Positions 1-11,732 of a DNA stretch of 64,000 nt are shown piece by piece (the first letter of the stretch is position 1; each line of letters starts with the position of its first letter). The stretch covers positions 916,001-980,000 of the forward strand of contig JAQISU010000025.1 in NCBI GenBank assembly GCA_029339505.1, given 5' to 3'. A model generated the notes under the pieces. That model saw only the letters and a list, made by a program, of their open reading frames with translations. It was not told the DNA's origin and made no database searches. Made by a program: the position numbers and the translations under genes. This DNA is from Unio delphinus (lineage: Eukaryota; Mollusca; Bivalvia; Unionida; Unionidae).

Positions 1-898
1 CCTCTTGCTGTCGCTGATCCCATTTCCTTATGGTCATGATCAAGATGAAAGGCCAAATTTGTAGTATTGCCTGGAATGTATTTGAAATAAATGTTTTTAT
101 ATTGAGAAGAAAAAAGAGCAAACAACAAATTCTTTATGCACAAGTATCTTAAATGAATGGAATGAAATTATTTAAAGAAAATCAGGATTAAAATTAATAT
201 TAAATTTGTACATATATTTTAAAATTAATTTGCAACATTTTAAAAAGTTATTTTATGTTTTTAAATAGTCACATGTCTCAGGGAATATCTGTAACAAACC
301 TCAGAGATCACTTTTCCGTCATTATCATATATGCCTAAATAGCAGGATAATCTTGTGATTATTTATGTATTTCAATCATAATCATGACATGGAGCTTTAT
401 TATGAAAAGAAATTTGAAGTATTTTAACAACAACACATGCTATATTAGAGGAAAGCACAAAGTACACAAATGATTTAATGAAAATAAAATTCTTGATTTA
501 AAATATTTGATACTGGAATGCCATGAAACGTTTTTCCGTGTGCGTGCGTGCAACTCATTTATTTTATACGAGGTTGTTCTGTCTCCTAATAATTGCATTC
601 ATCGTTGACGACATTATTTGTTTCCAAATTATCCAAAAAAATCTAACTATGGTGTATGTTTATATATTTGGAAGTTATGAAGGGAATACATAATTTAGCT
701 TTACTGTTGTGGATCGGAAGGCTAATATCATGGTTCCACAGTCCTAAAATGTAAAGCGTATCCCATGATAATTTTGTTTTCGTGTAGCACCACAAAAAAA
801 TTAGAAATTGTTCATTTTTTGCACTATGTATTGGAGAATGTGTTTGCCAAAAATAAATGTATCCCCGCAATGATTTCAATGAGAATAGCTGGACCTAC
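1..898. other. AT-rich non-coding DNA
   Basis: I see no open frame with recognisable protein content and no clear repeat here. The short frames have no family resemblance and look like chance ORFs in AT-rich DNA. Confidence 0.5.
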
Positions 899-1070
899 CT
901 TTGTTTGCATATTCCTTTCTGCAGAGTTTGCATATGACCTTCGTTGTATCTAAATTCTCCTTTGTCGGTGGACCCTCCTGTATTTTGTAAAATCCAAAAT
1001 ATGTCCATACACGAGAACGAGCTTTTCCTCCAGGATATGGATATATTATTTTGCGATCGTTTTCATCCAT
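899..1070 (-). CDS. BED zinc-finger (ZBED/hAT-like) exon fragment
   Basis: The frame starts at an ATG (1070) and encodes a short leader, then a stretch with the BED-finger pattern: VWTYFGFYKI followed about 20 residues later by ICKLCRKEY, the aromatic block and CxxC half of the finger. The frame runs to CAAAG followed by GTAGGT at 898, a good splice donor, so the His half would lie in a further exon, which I did not find. BED fingers of this type occur in hAT transposases and ZBED genes derived from them. Repeated ATCGAT-rich sequence at 1195-1275 may be part of the same transposon. It could be the first coding exon of a minus-strand gene or a transposon relic; I favour the relic. Confidence 0.4.
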
Positions 1071-1907
1071 GGCACGTGTATGATATTTAGCGGGGTTTTA
1101 ACATTTTGTTCGGAATCCTCGGTTTTCTTCCCAACAAACAAAGGGATTGAACTAGTCTGTGCCAGCGCTTCACAGTTGTCTCCCTTACCATGCAATCGAT
1201 TATGGCGTTTCACAATCGATTGGCGAATTGGTTCACTCAACCAACTGATCATCGATTATAATCGATAATCGGAACAACACTAGAAGCTGGTATTGTCTAG
1301 TCTGGTAAAATTTGTTTAGCAGTTTTTATAACTGCAATGGATGGAGTACTTTAGAATAATTCAGGCTGATTTTGTTTAGACCATTTTGATAAGCTGTATG
1401 CTTAGATCATGTACAGTTTCACAGGTGCAGTATCCAAAGAAGTTTCAGCTATAATACATGAAAATAACATAAACATTCTCTCCACTGTGCAGATTGTAGA
1501 TGTGAACAGTTTCATCTTTCAATGGTCACTCTCTCAGTAGTTCATAATATCTGTCAAGTCTCTCTCTCCCCACCCACCCCAGTGATAAAGACCACATAGG
1601 TATTATTACTGCATGATTTAATTTGGGTTATACAGATGAAACATTTAAGTAGGAAGCAACAGAAAGTTCTTTTATAATAATTCTCCCCACAGAACAGTAT
1701 TCATTTGTAGCAAATTCCAAAACAATCCCAGTCCCCCTGATAAAAAGTAAGCTATATTAAAAATGTGTATTGAATTTTTTCAATATAGCAACCAGTTATG
1801 CTGAAAGACAAGAACTTGAAACAATTATTCCTGAGAGGTCACTAATGAAATTATAGTTTGAAAAGGGATGGAACAGATGGAGGTCAAAGGGTAAAATGTT
1901 TGCCTCT

Positions 1908-2042
1908 GTGTGTGTGTGTGTGTGTGTGTGTGTTTGTGTGTGTTTGTGTGTGCTATTTGAATTTTTAATGTAACTTTACCAAATGTTCAGTCATATCTCA
2001 ACCATGTCTGCAGTGTGGCATTTTATAGTGATGTCTAGCACT
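1908..2042 (-). mobile_element. (TG)n plus SINE family A 3' fragment
   Basis: A TG/TTTG microsatellite (1908-1951) runs directly into the 3' end of SINE family A in minus orientation (1952-2042). Shared landmarks are the poly-pyrimidine/TTTTTAATG start, the TCAGTCATAT block, and the TGTCTGCAGTG...ATAGTGATGTCTAGCAC block, all repeated at 3885, 17505, 19350, 34080 and 37400. The microsatellite is the expanded (CA)n tail of the SINE. Confidence 0.6.
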
Positions 2043-3094
2043 ATGGCATCATTTCTTAATTTTGTCACCAATGGATGAAACGAATCATTTTCATATATAT
2101 TTCTTTCACTTAAATGCAACATTGAAGTTGACCTTACTCTTGCGATTTCCAATTTACCCATAATTAAGGTCATTGCACACACAATATTGCCACATGACAT
2201 GTTGTATAAGCAAGTGCAAAATATTTTCATGCATAACATCAATTTTAATGTTAACCTTTTTTGTTGTGAGCATTATACTTTATGATATGAAATGAATAAA
2301 CATGATTGGACAAATTGTCATTCTTGTTTTAAGTTGCACTGTACAGTTTTGTATTTTACCTAGGGTTATTTATTTTTAAAAAAATCACATGACCTTGTAT
2401 TTCTTAGTTATTGTTAAAAGTACTTTTAATTCCATTAATTTTGGTGAATGATTCATGGTTGTAATTTGGGTTAGATTATGCAGCTTGGCCTTACTTCAGA
2501 TGTGCACTTATAAAAGAACTGCTAACTTCTCTTCGTCATTTTCACTTACTGGACATCCGAGATAAATTGTTTAATAAAGTGCCAGTAAGTTCCTGTTATA
2601 TTTTATATTGTTTGCAATTCATTCCTTGCACTTTAGAAGCTTATTTTATCTATTCTGGCAAAATTTGTTTCCCTATAATTGCTAAAGATAGTGTACTTTG
2701 GGCTCAGGCTGAGTTTTTGACGAGATGGGAGCAGTCATTTAGGTTATCTGTGTGCTTAGATCATGTACAATTTTTACAGTTACAAATATTCTACAAAATT
2801 TTCAGCCACATTACACGAAAGTAGCTTATAGATATTCCAAAATTCTATACATTGTGCATGGGGATGGGGTGTTCTTCTACATTTTGTTTGTTTACATTAG
2901 CTATGGATGAGTGGACTAGTGAAAGTGTTGCACCCTGCAATGAAATTAATGTTTTAACATCAGATTTGACTGGAAATGTTTGTAAACTAGATATTCTGAA
3001 ATAGTTGGCATTTTTGACAACTAATGGTTACTTTTAGAAAAGAAAACAGTGGAGTGGTACTTTTGATGGAAAAGATATAGTTTGTTTATTTGTT
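2043..3094. other. non-coding DNA, no feature recognised
   Basis: AT-rich sequence between SINE fragments. The 85-aa frame at 2567-2824 has no family resemblance and no coding-like composition. I see no convincing first exon of the downstream carrier gene here. Confidence 0.4.
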
Positions 3095-3190
3095 TTTTAT
3101 GGTGTAACGCCATTTTTCAGCACAATAAAGGCTATACATGGCGGCCAGTATTAATGGTGGAAGAAGAACCTGGAAAATTCCGACTCACAA
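3095..3190 (-). mobile_element. SINE family B 3' fragment
   Basis: It matches the reverse complement of the family B body seen whole at 39226-39470: a 'gtgtaacgccatttttcagcac' type start, GGCTATACATGGCGGCCAGT, then a GGAAGAAGAAC block and a CACAAGAAGC block. The tRNA-like head is missing, so this is a truncated copy. Confidence 0.55.
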
Positions 3191-3514
3191 GAAGCATTAT
3201 TATCTATTAATTATACTGCACCCCCTTTTAAGTGTCACTCAGGGATAGCCCAAGGATACACTGCTATATTTATTTGTTTACTTATTGATTCAGTTTCAAA
3301 GATAAATTGAGTTTCACTTGAATATTACTGTAGCTGTTGTGCTCTTCATGATATTTGTTGACAGAACAAATAAACACAGATAGGGAGAGGAGTGATGGGG
3401 AGAGCTTGGTCTAGGAGATCATATTCAGATGCCTAACATATTATGATAAGAAAAAAATTGGTTGATCTGTCAGAAATGCATGGTATAAATATTCTCAATG
3501 GGGACAAGATATAT

Positions 3515-3549
3515 ATGGATGGATGGATGGATGGATGGATGGATGGATG

Positions 3550-3629
<80 letters not shown>
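3515..3629. repeat. (GGAT)n/(GATA)n microsatellite
   Basis: About seven GGAT units pass directly into about 20 GATA units with no interruption: a compound tetranucleotide microsatellite. Confidence 0.95.
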
Positions 3630-3630
<1 letters not shown>

Positions 3631-3884
3631 GGTGATCCTGGAATTTGCATGACTCTTGTTGAACAGTTTTGCATGAAAAGGGTGTATAGAGAATAATTTA
3701 AAGTAATAAATTATCAGTTACATGATTATCTAATGAACATTAGACATGTCATTTTTGGTTCCAGATCAGCTGCTGCTTGCACACCTTTTTTGTCCTGTGT
3801 TTTTGTGGCTTCAGAGTATTTAAACAATTGTGTAACAGTAGGATTATTATAATCTTAAGCTCAGGGCCTGTTGTGTAGAGTTTG

Positions 3885-4120
3885 TGTGATTTTGATTTAG
3901 ATTTTTAACTTAGCTTTAACAATGTTTCAGTCATATCACTATGATGTCTGCAGTGTGGCAGTTAATAGTGATGTCTAGCCCTGGGGCATCATGCCACAGA
4001 CATGTAGCATGATGTTCCAGTCACATTATCCTGACACCAAGCTGACCAGCCCTAACACTAACCTCTTAATGCAGAGTGCCAGGTGAGGCAGATGTTAGTA
4101 CTGATAGGCAGCTCTTGTGT
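3885..4120 (-). mobile_element. SINE family A, body without head
   Basis: Reverse complement of the family A body: TTTTTAACTTAGCTTTAACA, the ATGATGTCTGCAGTGTGGCA block, GATGTCTAGCCCTGGGGCAT, then the CACATTATCCTGACACCA and CTAACACTAACCTCTTAATG blocks. The tRNA-like head is absent or too diverged to see. Confidence 0.65.
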
Positions 4121-5786
4121 AGAGTTAGATAATGGTCATTGGAGTTATTTCTTGGTCATGTCATGTAAATTCTCATATTGACTGTGAAAACATAATTATA
4201 GTTTTAAGCTCATGCTGTGGGCATATATAAACAAACACTATTCATTCCATTATAGCAATTCATCTCAGTCTTTTCTTCCACTTGAATCATCTTTGCCTAT
4301 TAAAAGATAGAGAGATGGATATATTTAAGAGATAGGGAGAGAGAGAGAAAGAGATTGATTTCAACGTCACCAGGAATTTGTAAAATAATTAATAATGCAA
4401 ATGAAAAGGTTTCAGTGATGTGGCCATCTGACCAATGTAATAGTGCTCATGTGCCTGTAGTGGTCATCTGAATTTGAGACCTGGACTGGAAGAACATACC
4501 AAAAGAAAGTCATATCTGCATCAGCTTAAAATAAGTATATCCTTCTTAGCGTTGAGGATGCATGAATCAAGAGTATGATATATTGTGAAAATATGGATAT
4601 TGAAGCAATTATTCCTGTAGTTATTAATGTATTCATATGTGGAAGTGGTTTTTTTTTTATAAATATTTTACTGCAATTGGAAACAAAAACAAAAACAGTT
4701 TATAGCATTTTTAAAGCAATTGAATGGCATGGAGAAAAAAAACTTGAGCCATTTTGTAGACTTTGTCACATTTTCGCATATTTATAACTGTACTTTTTAA
4801 TATGGTTCAGTAGTGGAGATGCAATCTGAATGCCATAAATGCATACAAAAGACCAGGGTGATGGCCATTCTCTAGTATCTAGCAGTGTTGGAGATGTTCA
4901 TTAGGGTAATGCACAGGCATTGGCACAAGCAATGACATTAAAAAGAAAAACAGACAACTTTAGCTAGCAATGTTCTGACATATTTGAAACATAATTGAGT
5001 GAATCAATGTATAGAATGGTATACCTGTGTACAAGTTTAACAGCTGCAAAAAAAAGTATGATTAAGCTTTGTGATCATTTTGACACCTTAAAATTGGAAA
5101 TTTTAAAGTCACTGGATGCCCAAACCAGCAGTTATAAGTGTACTTTGTAGCTGTTAACAAAAGAGGTCAGCAACACATGTCTAGTGTTATTTTCCTATTA
5201 ATAGTATCCCTACAGTAAAGTCCAAAAAGTGCAGCAGAAGTGCATCATATTGGTAGTGATTGAGCTAACAAATGTTAGAATTTAAGAAAATCCTGATTTG
5301 TAAGGAATAACAAAAATTAAGATTTATGCTGGAAAAAGAAAATAATATTCTCAATAGTTTTAACTTTTATGGCTGTACATATTTTTACATGTTTTTCTTT
5401 ACCATACACTAGAATTGCACATAGAAACAATGACCAATGTAATTTCTTTTTTTAGCTCACCTGGCCATAAAGTGAAAGTAAGGTCATAGTATGATCATTT
5501 ATCAGCCATTTATCATTCATTGTCAATTCACAATTGTTGTATACATCTTCTCAAAACTACTTCACCAAATGATTTTACAGTGGCTACAATCTGTTATCTA
5601 AGATGGTCATAATTCCTTTAAAAAAAACTTCAAAAAACTTGCGTAACAGAATTTAACCAAAATTTGACAGAAAGCATTCTGGCATGAATGACTTAAAACT
5701 TTAAATACTTTATGCTGATCTGTTTATAAAATGTATATCTATTACTAAAAATGCAAAACCATTACATTGTCTTAATAATACATATA
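4121..5786. other. non-coding DNA, possible decayed repeat near 5455
   Basis: No gene seen. From about 5455 the text AGCTCACCTGGCC begins a segment resembling a dispersed repeat common in mollusc genomes. It shares short phrases (AATTTGACC, TACTAAAAATAGAAAA-like) with the duplicated block at 7850-8130. The relation is by eye and weak. Confidence 0.3.
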
Positions 5787-5801
5787 ATAATAATAATAAT
5801 G

Positions 5802-5841
<40 letters not shown>
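5787..5841. repeat. (AAT)n microsatellite
   Basis: About 18 AAT units with one GAT interruption near 5803. Confidence 0.9.
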
Positions 5842-5845
<4 letters not shown>

Positions 5846-6394
5846 AATATTGTCTTTATTTAAAGAGATTACTCAATAAATTAAATTCAACTGATCTCCC
5901 TTCAAGTGAGACCCTCTACACAAAAAAAATCTTAACAACATTTTACCAAATGTAATAAAAACATCCTACATGTTTGTTGCATAGATAGCTTAAAAGTTGT
6001 ACAAATTATGGCGTTCTGTTATCAAATATAGTCACTGTCAAATCAGAAAGCCTTTAAATGACATTTCAAAACTGATGACTTTTGACAGAAAGCTTCAATG
6101 ATTCCTTGTATGGAGAAATTTCAAATTTTGTACAAATGATAATTTTGATGTGGTTAGAAGGAATACAGCGCAGCATCACAAGTAGGTTATTTATCAGCAA
6201 TGCAATTTGAGAAAAAATGCCTTGCCCAGTGATGCTTTATGTAGATGACCCATTCTGATCTGATGGTAGGTTTTGAACCTGTACCTATTTGGTCACAACT
6301 TCAGTATTTTAACCACTGGAACACTGTGGTTCTCATCGTCTTTAATTACCTCTTAAAACTTTGGGCCAATTATACATCTGTGGGCCTTTAGGAC

Positions 6395-6515
6395 AATGGT
6401 ATCAGGTATTTACAGATCCAAATTCAGCTCAGGTAAGCTTAAGTTTCCGAGGTACTTGCCCATGGGCAAGTTTAAAAAAATGAGAGGGACAGGGAGAAAG
6501 AGAGAGAGACCCAAA
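6395..6515 (+). repeat. dispersed repeat, also at 19480-19650 (-)
   Basis: Shares with the reverse complement of 19480-19650 a block around AGTTTCCGAGGTACTTGCCC, ATGGGCAAGT and the GAGAGGGACAGGGAGAAAG region that follows. The two copies are diverged. No coding capacity is evident; the family is not identified. Confidence 0.45.
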
Positions 6516-7439
6516 TGTTTTCCATTCCTCTTTATGTTCTGCAAGTTGAATACCCTGCGATCTCACGTCCATACTTTTATCAGCACCTTTTTTTTTAGTG
6601 TTTATTTGTTGCAGTCAATGTCACTGTCAGTCTTGTATTTTCTTGCATAGATGTGCTAATCTGATTACTCACTATTGAAAATATATAAGTAATAAATATG
6701 TATAATTTTCTTTATCTGTTACATTTTAATTACAATATTTATACTTATCTGGGATTCACCAACATTCAGGTTCTGATCTAGACTCTGTGATCTTATTTAC
6801 TCGAAACAATCGGCTTTTCAACGAGAGTATTTTATGCATGATGCCAATTTTAAGGCCAGTAAATGGTTATTGTTAATGTAATTAATGTAAAATTTTGCCA
6901 GGTGTGTTTGGAAACAAAAGTCACTGGTCTCCAATGAATAACCTCCAGGAAGATTTAATTTAGAGCGTGATTGATGTAACTTTGTGTAGCCCCCGCAAGC
7001 ATTGTCTGTGATCTGTTTGTTTATGTGATAATTACAGGAGGCCTATTCATACTTAGAGGTTAAATAAAAATAAGGGTTCTCAATCTCAAAAGACCTCTTG
7101 TCAAAGATTTTGATGCATGTCGTCGATTTTAAAGTGATTATAGAATATTTGTTAATTGAATGGATAAAATAAGTGTTTATGAATACTTCCAGTTGTGATT
7201 ATATATAAATTATTTCAAACAGACGAACTTTGATTATTGTTGATGTAGTTGATGAGTTGAGTCAGCTGTCTTATCTAGGCCAAAAAAGGAAACTTGATAA
7301 AGTTTGTAGCTCTAAGGAACCTTTGTTAAAGAAAACTAAGCAGTACGATGCAATGAAAGTTCATTTCTAATGAACTAATAATTATCCCAGGCTAGATTAT
7401 TGTTATTGGTTGTTTTTTTGTTTTTTTTCATTTCACTTT

Positions 7440-7443
<4 letters not shown>

Positions 7444-7478
<35 letters not shown>
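7444..7478. repeat. (CT)n microsatellite followed by (CAAT)n
   Basis: A pure CT run of about 17 units, followed by AATCAATCAAACAATCAATC, a short tetranucleotide run. Confidence 0.9.
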
Positions 7479-7480
<2 letters not shown>

Positions 7481-7849
7481 CAATCAAACAATCAATCAAT
7501 AAAAAATCTAGCCATTTCCAAACTTTTGTATCTATCTATATATAATTGTACATGTCTGTTTTTACTCTTCTAGCCTTATATCTTGTCAACACACCTATCA
7601 ACATCTATTATTTACGTATCTACTTTTGATAACTTAAATTATCAGCTTATACTTTTAAGGTGCCAACACAGATAAAATTAAAATGAATAATATTTCCTTA
7701 AAATATCCCATATTTTACCTTATTATTTTGCTCATGTTTGGATGTTATGTTTCGGGCAAGCTCAAATTTCCAAAGGGCTAGTTTAATTTTCCAACTAAAT
7801 AGAAACTTCTCAAAGAGCAGTCAACAGGGGAACAGATTTATTTTATTGA

Positions 7850-8130
7850 AAGCATCATGGTATAAAGAACTTTACAGTTTGCGTCAAAGATGCTGATCCA
7901 ACATCAGTTTTGTCCACTGTTACTAAAAATAGAAAAAGTTGTAAAGCTATTTATTTTAACAACCATGTAGAATTTGACCTAATTTGACCAAAAAACATGG
8001 CATGAAGAGCTTTCAATTTTGTGCAAATATTGCCAATCAACCATCAGATATGGCCACTGTTACTAAAAATAGAAAAACTTAAAACACTGCATAGAATTTG
8101 ACCAAATTCGACAGAACGCATCCTAGTGTA
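7850..8130. repeat. tandemly duplicated unit of about 125 bp
   Basis: Two adjacent diverged copies share CATGGTATAAAGAACTTT/CATGGCATGAAGAGCTTTCA, then GCCACTGTTACTAAAAATAG in both, then an AGAATTTGACC block. A third partial copy begins near 8110 (CATCCTAGTGTAAAGG). The unit resembles the segment from 5455. Confidence 0.55.
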
Positions 8131-8574
8131 AAGGTGTTTTATCAGATGTAGATAAAAACGTAAAAATAGAAATCTTGAAAGTTTATTTTAATAACTACAG
8201 AAAACTACATCAGAAAGCATCATACTTACTCCGGTTTCTTGTTTAACTGTTCTTGCTAGGCAGATGTCAACCTTGTTGAGCCATCTCTGCTCTGCATGGG
8301 CCATGTTTGCTAATGTTATAGAGGTTGGGGATATATAGAAAGCTTGTGTTTATCGAACAGTTTAAATTAAACCTAAATGAGTGGGAAAAATAACTTACTG
8401 TAATTGACGTTTGGGTGTAACTGCAATAATTAAGTTATTCCCCCAAAGATGTAGCTCTAAAGATTAAAAATGACATTTAACTTATATCAGTACATGTATC
8501 TTGATTTCTTGCTAAACCTGTTTTTATTGTTACAAGTATATCAATATTATTTACATATTGTTCTCTGTTTTCAG

Positions 8575-8683
8575 GTTCCAAATCATAAAAAGATTGTTAC
8601 CTCCCTCATAGCTGGAGCGGTTGCAGGGGCTTTAGCTAAAACCACCATTGCACCTCTGGATAGGACAAAAATCAATTTTCAAA
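8575..8683 (+). CDS. SLC25A42: SLC25A42-like mitochondrial carrier, first visible exon
   Basis: The gene encodes a mitochondrial inner-membrane carrier of the SLC25 family. In animals SLC25A42 exchanges coenzyme A for adenine nucleotides between cytosol and matrix. This exon codes the first transmembrane helix and the first carrier signature: [20 protein letters not shown] followed by RTK. It is bounded by a TTTTCAG acceptor (8573-8574) and GTAAGC donor at 8684; the entry phase is 0 and it leaves one base. Joined to the later exons it gives about 297 residues with all three PxD/ExxK/R signatures. Human SLC25A42 is 318 aa, and about 30-45 N-terminal residues are missing, so a start exon must lie upstream; I could not place it. 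SLC25A16 is the nearest alternative, but the repeat 1 to repeat 3 wording fits A42 best. Confidence 0.88.
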
Positions 8684-9492
8684 GTAAGCCTTTAGAATGT
8701 TGAAATCTTTGCTTAGCTTCAATTTGTATTTAATGACTTTTGATTTTATTTTAAAGATTTTTTAAATTTATTATCTCAGCTAATCGTGACGAAGCAAATA
8801 GACTCATCCAATGCATATGTGTTTGATAAGGAAATTCCTCCAGAGGTTTGACATTTTATATTTTTTAGTAGACTTTACCACCAATGCAGTGGCAGGGTTC
8901 TTACCATCATTGAAGGTCTTTGACAGTTTTGGTAAAATTGAGATATCCTTTTCAAGGCCTTGAAAGTTTGGGAACATCAAGCAGATTAACCAGAGTTCTT
9001 TAAACATTTTTGAAATTGGAATGAACTAAAACTTCTGAAATTTTTTCCTTAATCTCATAAAAGTGTCCAAGGTTGTTAGATTCAGATGTAGTCAAGTTTT
9101 CCTGGTTTCTTTCTTTTTATTGATTATATTTTGAACTTCATCATTAAACAATATTGTAGTATTTTTTGTTTGTTTTATCATAACATAACTTGTATACAAA
9201 ATGTTAGACAAAAATAGGTCTTGGAAATCTATGTTTGTGATCTTTGAAAGTTTGGGAAAAGTCTTTTAATTTATCATTCAGAATTCAGTATGAACCCTGA
9301 GTGACTTCATTTAAATTTTGGATCATGCTTCAGCTAAACATGTGAGATATAGCTTTCTCTTCATTATGCTGCCAAGGAAATATTGTCTTGAGACTTTTTT
9401 ATGTTTAGTATTTTTATTTGTTTGAGGCTAATTTTAAATAGAATGTTTAGCATTTATATATATTTTTTTACTGTTTAATCTTTGTTTTTCAG

Positions 9493-9679
9493 CTTCCAAT
9501 ATGCATTTTTCTGCCAAAGAAGTTGTAGCATTTTTGGTCCGAACTGTGAAAAAGGAGGGGGTCATAGCACTGTGGAGAGGAAACTCTGCAACCATGGCTA
9601 GAATTATCCCATATGCTGCCATACAGTATGCTGCTCACGAGCAATATAAACGAATTCTTCTGAAAGATAAGAGGAAAAA
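9493..9679 (+). CDS. SLC25A42: SLC25A42-like carrier, second visible exon
   Basis: Bounded by TTTTTCAG and GTAAGC. It completes a Thr codon from the previous exon and leaves two bases. It codes the matrix loop and helix 2: the GVIALWRGNSATMARIIPYA core (the conserved EGxxxLWRGN matrix-helix motif) and AIQYAAHEQYKRIL. This motif is diagnostic for the CoA/adenine nucleotide carrier branch. The following intron (9680-18507) holds SINE, minisatellite and two Penelope-like copies. Confidence 0.9.
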
Positions 9680-9734
9680 GTAAGCCATTTTGAGAAAAGG
9701 CAAATATGTATACAGTAGATTCCCAAAAATGGGG

Positions 9735-10000
9735 CTACTCTATTGTTGTTGTAGGGTTTAACAGCATATTTTCAGAACAAGATAGGCCATACATAGCGAC
9801 CAGTATAAATGTCGGAGGAAGAACATGGGGAAAACTCCATAAAGAACCACCGACCCACAAGAAGCTACTGGCAAGATTTTTCACATTGGCCAAGCCAGAG
9901 ACTGGAACCCATGCAGACAGATGAGAGGGTATTGATCTTTAAGGGTGAGTGCTTTAAACCACCCAGCTACTCGGAGGCCCCTCAGGCTGCTCTGTAATTG
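9735..10000 (-). mobile_element. SINE family B, near full length
   Basis: Reverse complement of the copy at 39226-39470. The minus strand reads a tRNA-like head beginning near 10000 (GAGGGGCCTCCGAGTAGCTG, then GGTTTAAAGC as box A-like region and a GGGTTCCAGTCTC-type box B) followed by the family body ending in GTTAAACCCTACAACAACAA. It lies just inside the donor side of the second carrier intron. Confidence 0.65.
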
Positions 10001-10951
10001 AGCTTCCTCTGCAGACTAGCATCATATTTTGTTCTCAATTCATGTACAGAGTAAACATCATTTTATGTGTCAAATCTAAGCCAGAATTTCAGTCCCATTT
10101 TAGAACTAATTATAGTAAGAGACCTCCCATTACCTTACAAATCCATCCTCCCAAGTGAGAAATGTTAGCAATTTCCTTCGGCTTGTTTTGGTTATGAACT
10201 TGCTAAGCTTTATCTGCTTTTTTGGGACACAGATCATGCTTGAGTTGTCTCTCCTTGGACAGCAGTTTTAACATGAAATCTCATCATTCTCCAGTTGCTG
10301 CTTCTCACAGATATCTTCAGATTGCATGCCCTTACACAAGTTTGAGCAATCCAAGAAGTTTTCTTATCACATAGTTACAGTCCATTAATATCTCATTTAA
10401 TTTTGCTCAGTCCTAATTGTGGACACTATTTCACTTCTCTGTTCATTTTATGATATGACAGTTAATCATAGTACCACCTTATTTCCCTATTCTGCAAGGT
10501 CAGTCGTGCTTACACTGAATCTCAGTACTTGATCTAATTGTATTTTATGCCATGTACATTTTTATTTCATTTCTATAATTCTGTCAAGAATATCTCTATG
10601 TCTCCATATTACTGAAACCTTAGTGAGATGTTAGACTGATTTTGAGATTGTTTTATTCTCAGTAACAGTGGGCAGATTTGATATGTGGCTTCTCTGAGAT
10701 TTAAGCTGTCAGAAGATAAGCACTTAACTGCTGTACGTGAATGGGGAGTGAATCAGACCAGCTTGTGAAATCAACAAAATCTGTTCTCTGTTGATAGAGC
10801 AGCAATTTCAGTCAAAGACTTGTCAGCTAGTAAGATATAAGAAGTCTGTAAGAGATCTGGATGCTGTCAGCCTTGCTGATGACTCTACCTCAGTAACAAA
10901 GTTGATGTGTCATTCATAAGAGCCTAGCACTGAACAGACTTTTGGGTCAGT
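10001..10951. other. intron sequence, no feature recognised
   Basis: Intronic sequence of the carrier gene with somewhat higher complexity than its surroundings. I see no open frame or repeat that I can support. Confidence 0.4.
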
Positions 10952-11213
10952 AATAAGTGCCACAATGGCCCATGTGGACCAGCCCTGAAGAACCCCATTC
11001 AGCATGTAATCTATCCCTAGTAAGTGGCACAATGGCCCATGTGGACCAGCCCTGAAGAACCCCATTCAGCATGTAATCTATCTCTAGTAAGTGGCACAAT
11101 GACCCATGTGGACCAGCCCTGAAGAACCCCATTCAGCATGTAATCTGTCTCTAGTAAGTGGTACAATGGCCCATGTGGAACACCCCTGAAGAACCCCATC
11201 CAGCATGTAATCT
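10952..11213. repeat. 67-bp minisatellite, about 3.9 copies
   Basis: The block CACAATGGCCCATGTGGACC recurs at 10961, 11028, 11095 and 11162 (the last with two changes), an exact 67-bp period. Two overlapping minus-strand frames across it are only translations of the repeat. Confidence 0.95.
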
Positions 11214-11214
11214 A

Positions 11215-11215
<1 letters not shown>

Positions 11216-11288
<73 letters not shown>
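11216..11288. repeat. (AT)n microsatellite at the PLE 3' boundary
   Basis: A nearly pure AT run between the 67-bp minisatellite and the 3' end of the Penelope-like element. It may be the insertion target or element-derived. Confidence 0.9.
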
Positions 11289-11291
<3 letters not shown>

Positions 11292-11323
11292 GGGGATAAA
11301 AAAACAACACAAACGCCGATAAA

Positions 11324-11365
11324 CTTGTGCGACTAGTTTCGCATTTATGCTTCTTCAGGCACAAA
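11324..11365 (-). ncRNA. hammerhead-like ribozyme motif in 3' pseudo-LTR
   Basis: On the minus strand, a 7-bp stem I (TTTGTGC / GCACAAG with one G-U) encloses CTGAAGA, a small stem II (GCAT/ATGC around AA), GAAA, the self-complementary CTAG and the GTC cleavage triplet. This is the type I hammerhead layout with a tiny stem III, as reported for Penelope-like elements, where dimers are thought to be active. An extra A between CTGAAGA and stem II departs from the strict core, so activity is uncertain. An identical copy lies at 15004-15045. Confidence 0.55.
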
Positions 11366-11615
11366 CTTTATTTGAAAGAAACTGATGACGTCTATAAAGT
11401 TATAAACAATTACGTCATTAACATAACGTCATGCTTTTGAAAGAAGCGGATGACGTCTATATGTCAATAATTACGTAATTGACATAACATCATAATTTAT
11501 ATTCTTTATTATACAAATATCATATGTACAACTGGATCAGAATGATGCATGAGTCTCTAATAAAAACTGAGAGTGAGATTATAATGTAGAGACTAACAGT
11601 AATACATATAACTAC

Positions 11616-11617
<2 letters not shown>

Positions 11618-11686
<69 letters not shown>
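11618..11686. repeat. (TA)n tract inside PLE 3' UTR
   Basis: A pure TA run between the RT stop codon and the pseudo-LTR. The truncated copy has the same feature at 15298-15400, so the tract belongs to the element. Confidence 0.9.
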
Positions 11687-11691
<5 letters not shown>

Positions 11692-11732
11692 CACACATAT
11701 AAATACAATATATCAAATCATCCACTAAAATT

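Noticed and set aside
2500..8570. First coding exon of the carrier gene
   Set aside because: I looked for an ATG exon of about 30-45 codons ending in phase 0 with a GT donor. Several chance candidates exist and none has recognisable sequence, so I did not annotate one.
10947..11199. Two overlapping frames with repeated GVLQGWSTW peptides
   Set aside because: Both are translations of the 67-bp minisatellite in different phases, not a repeat protein gene.
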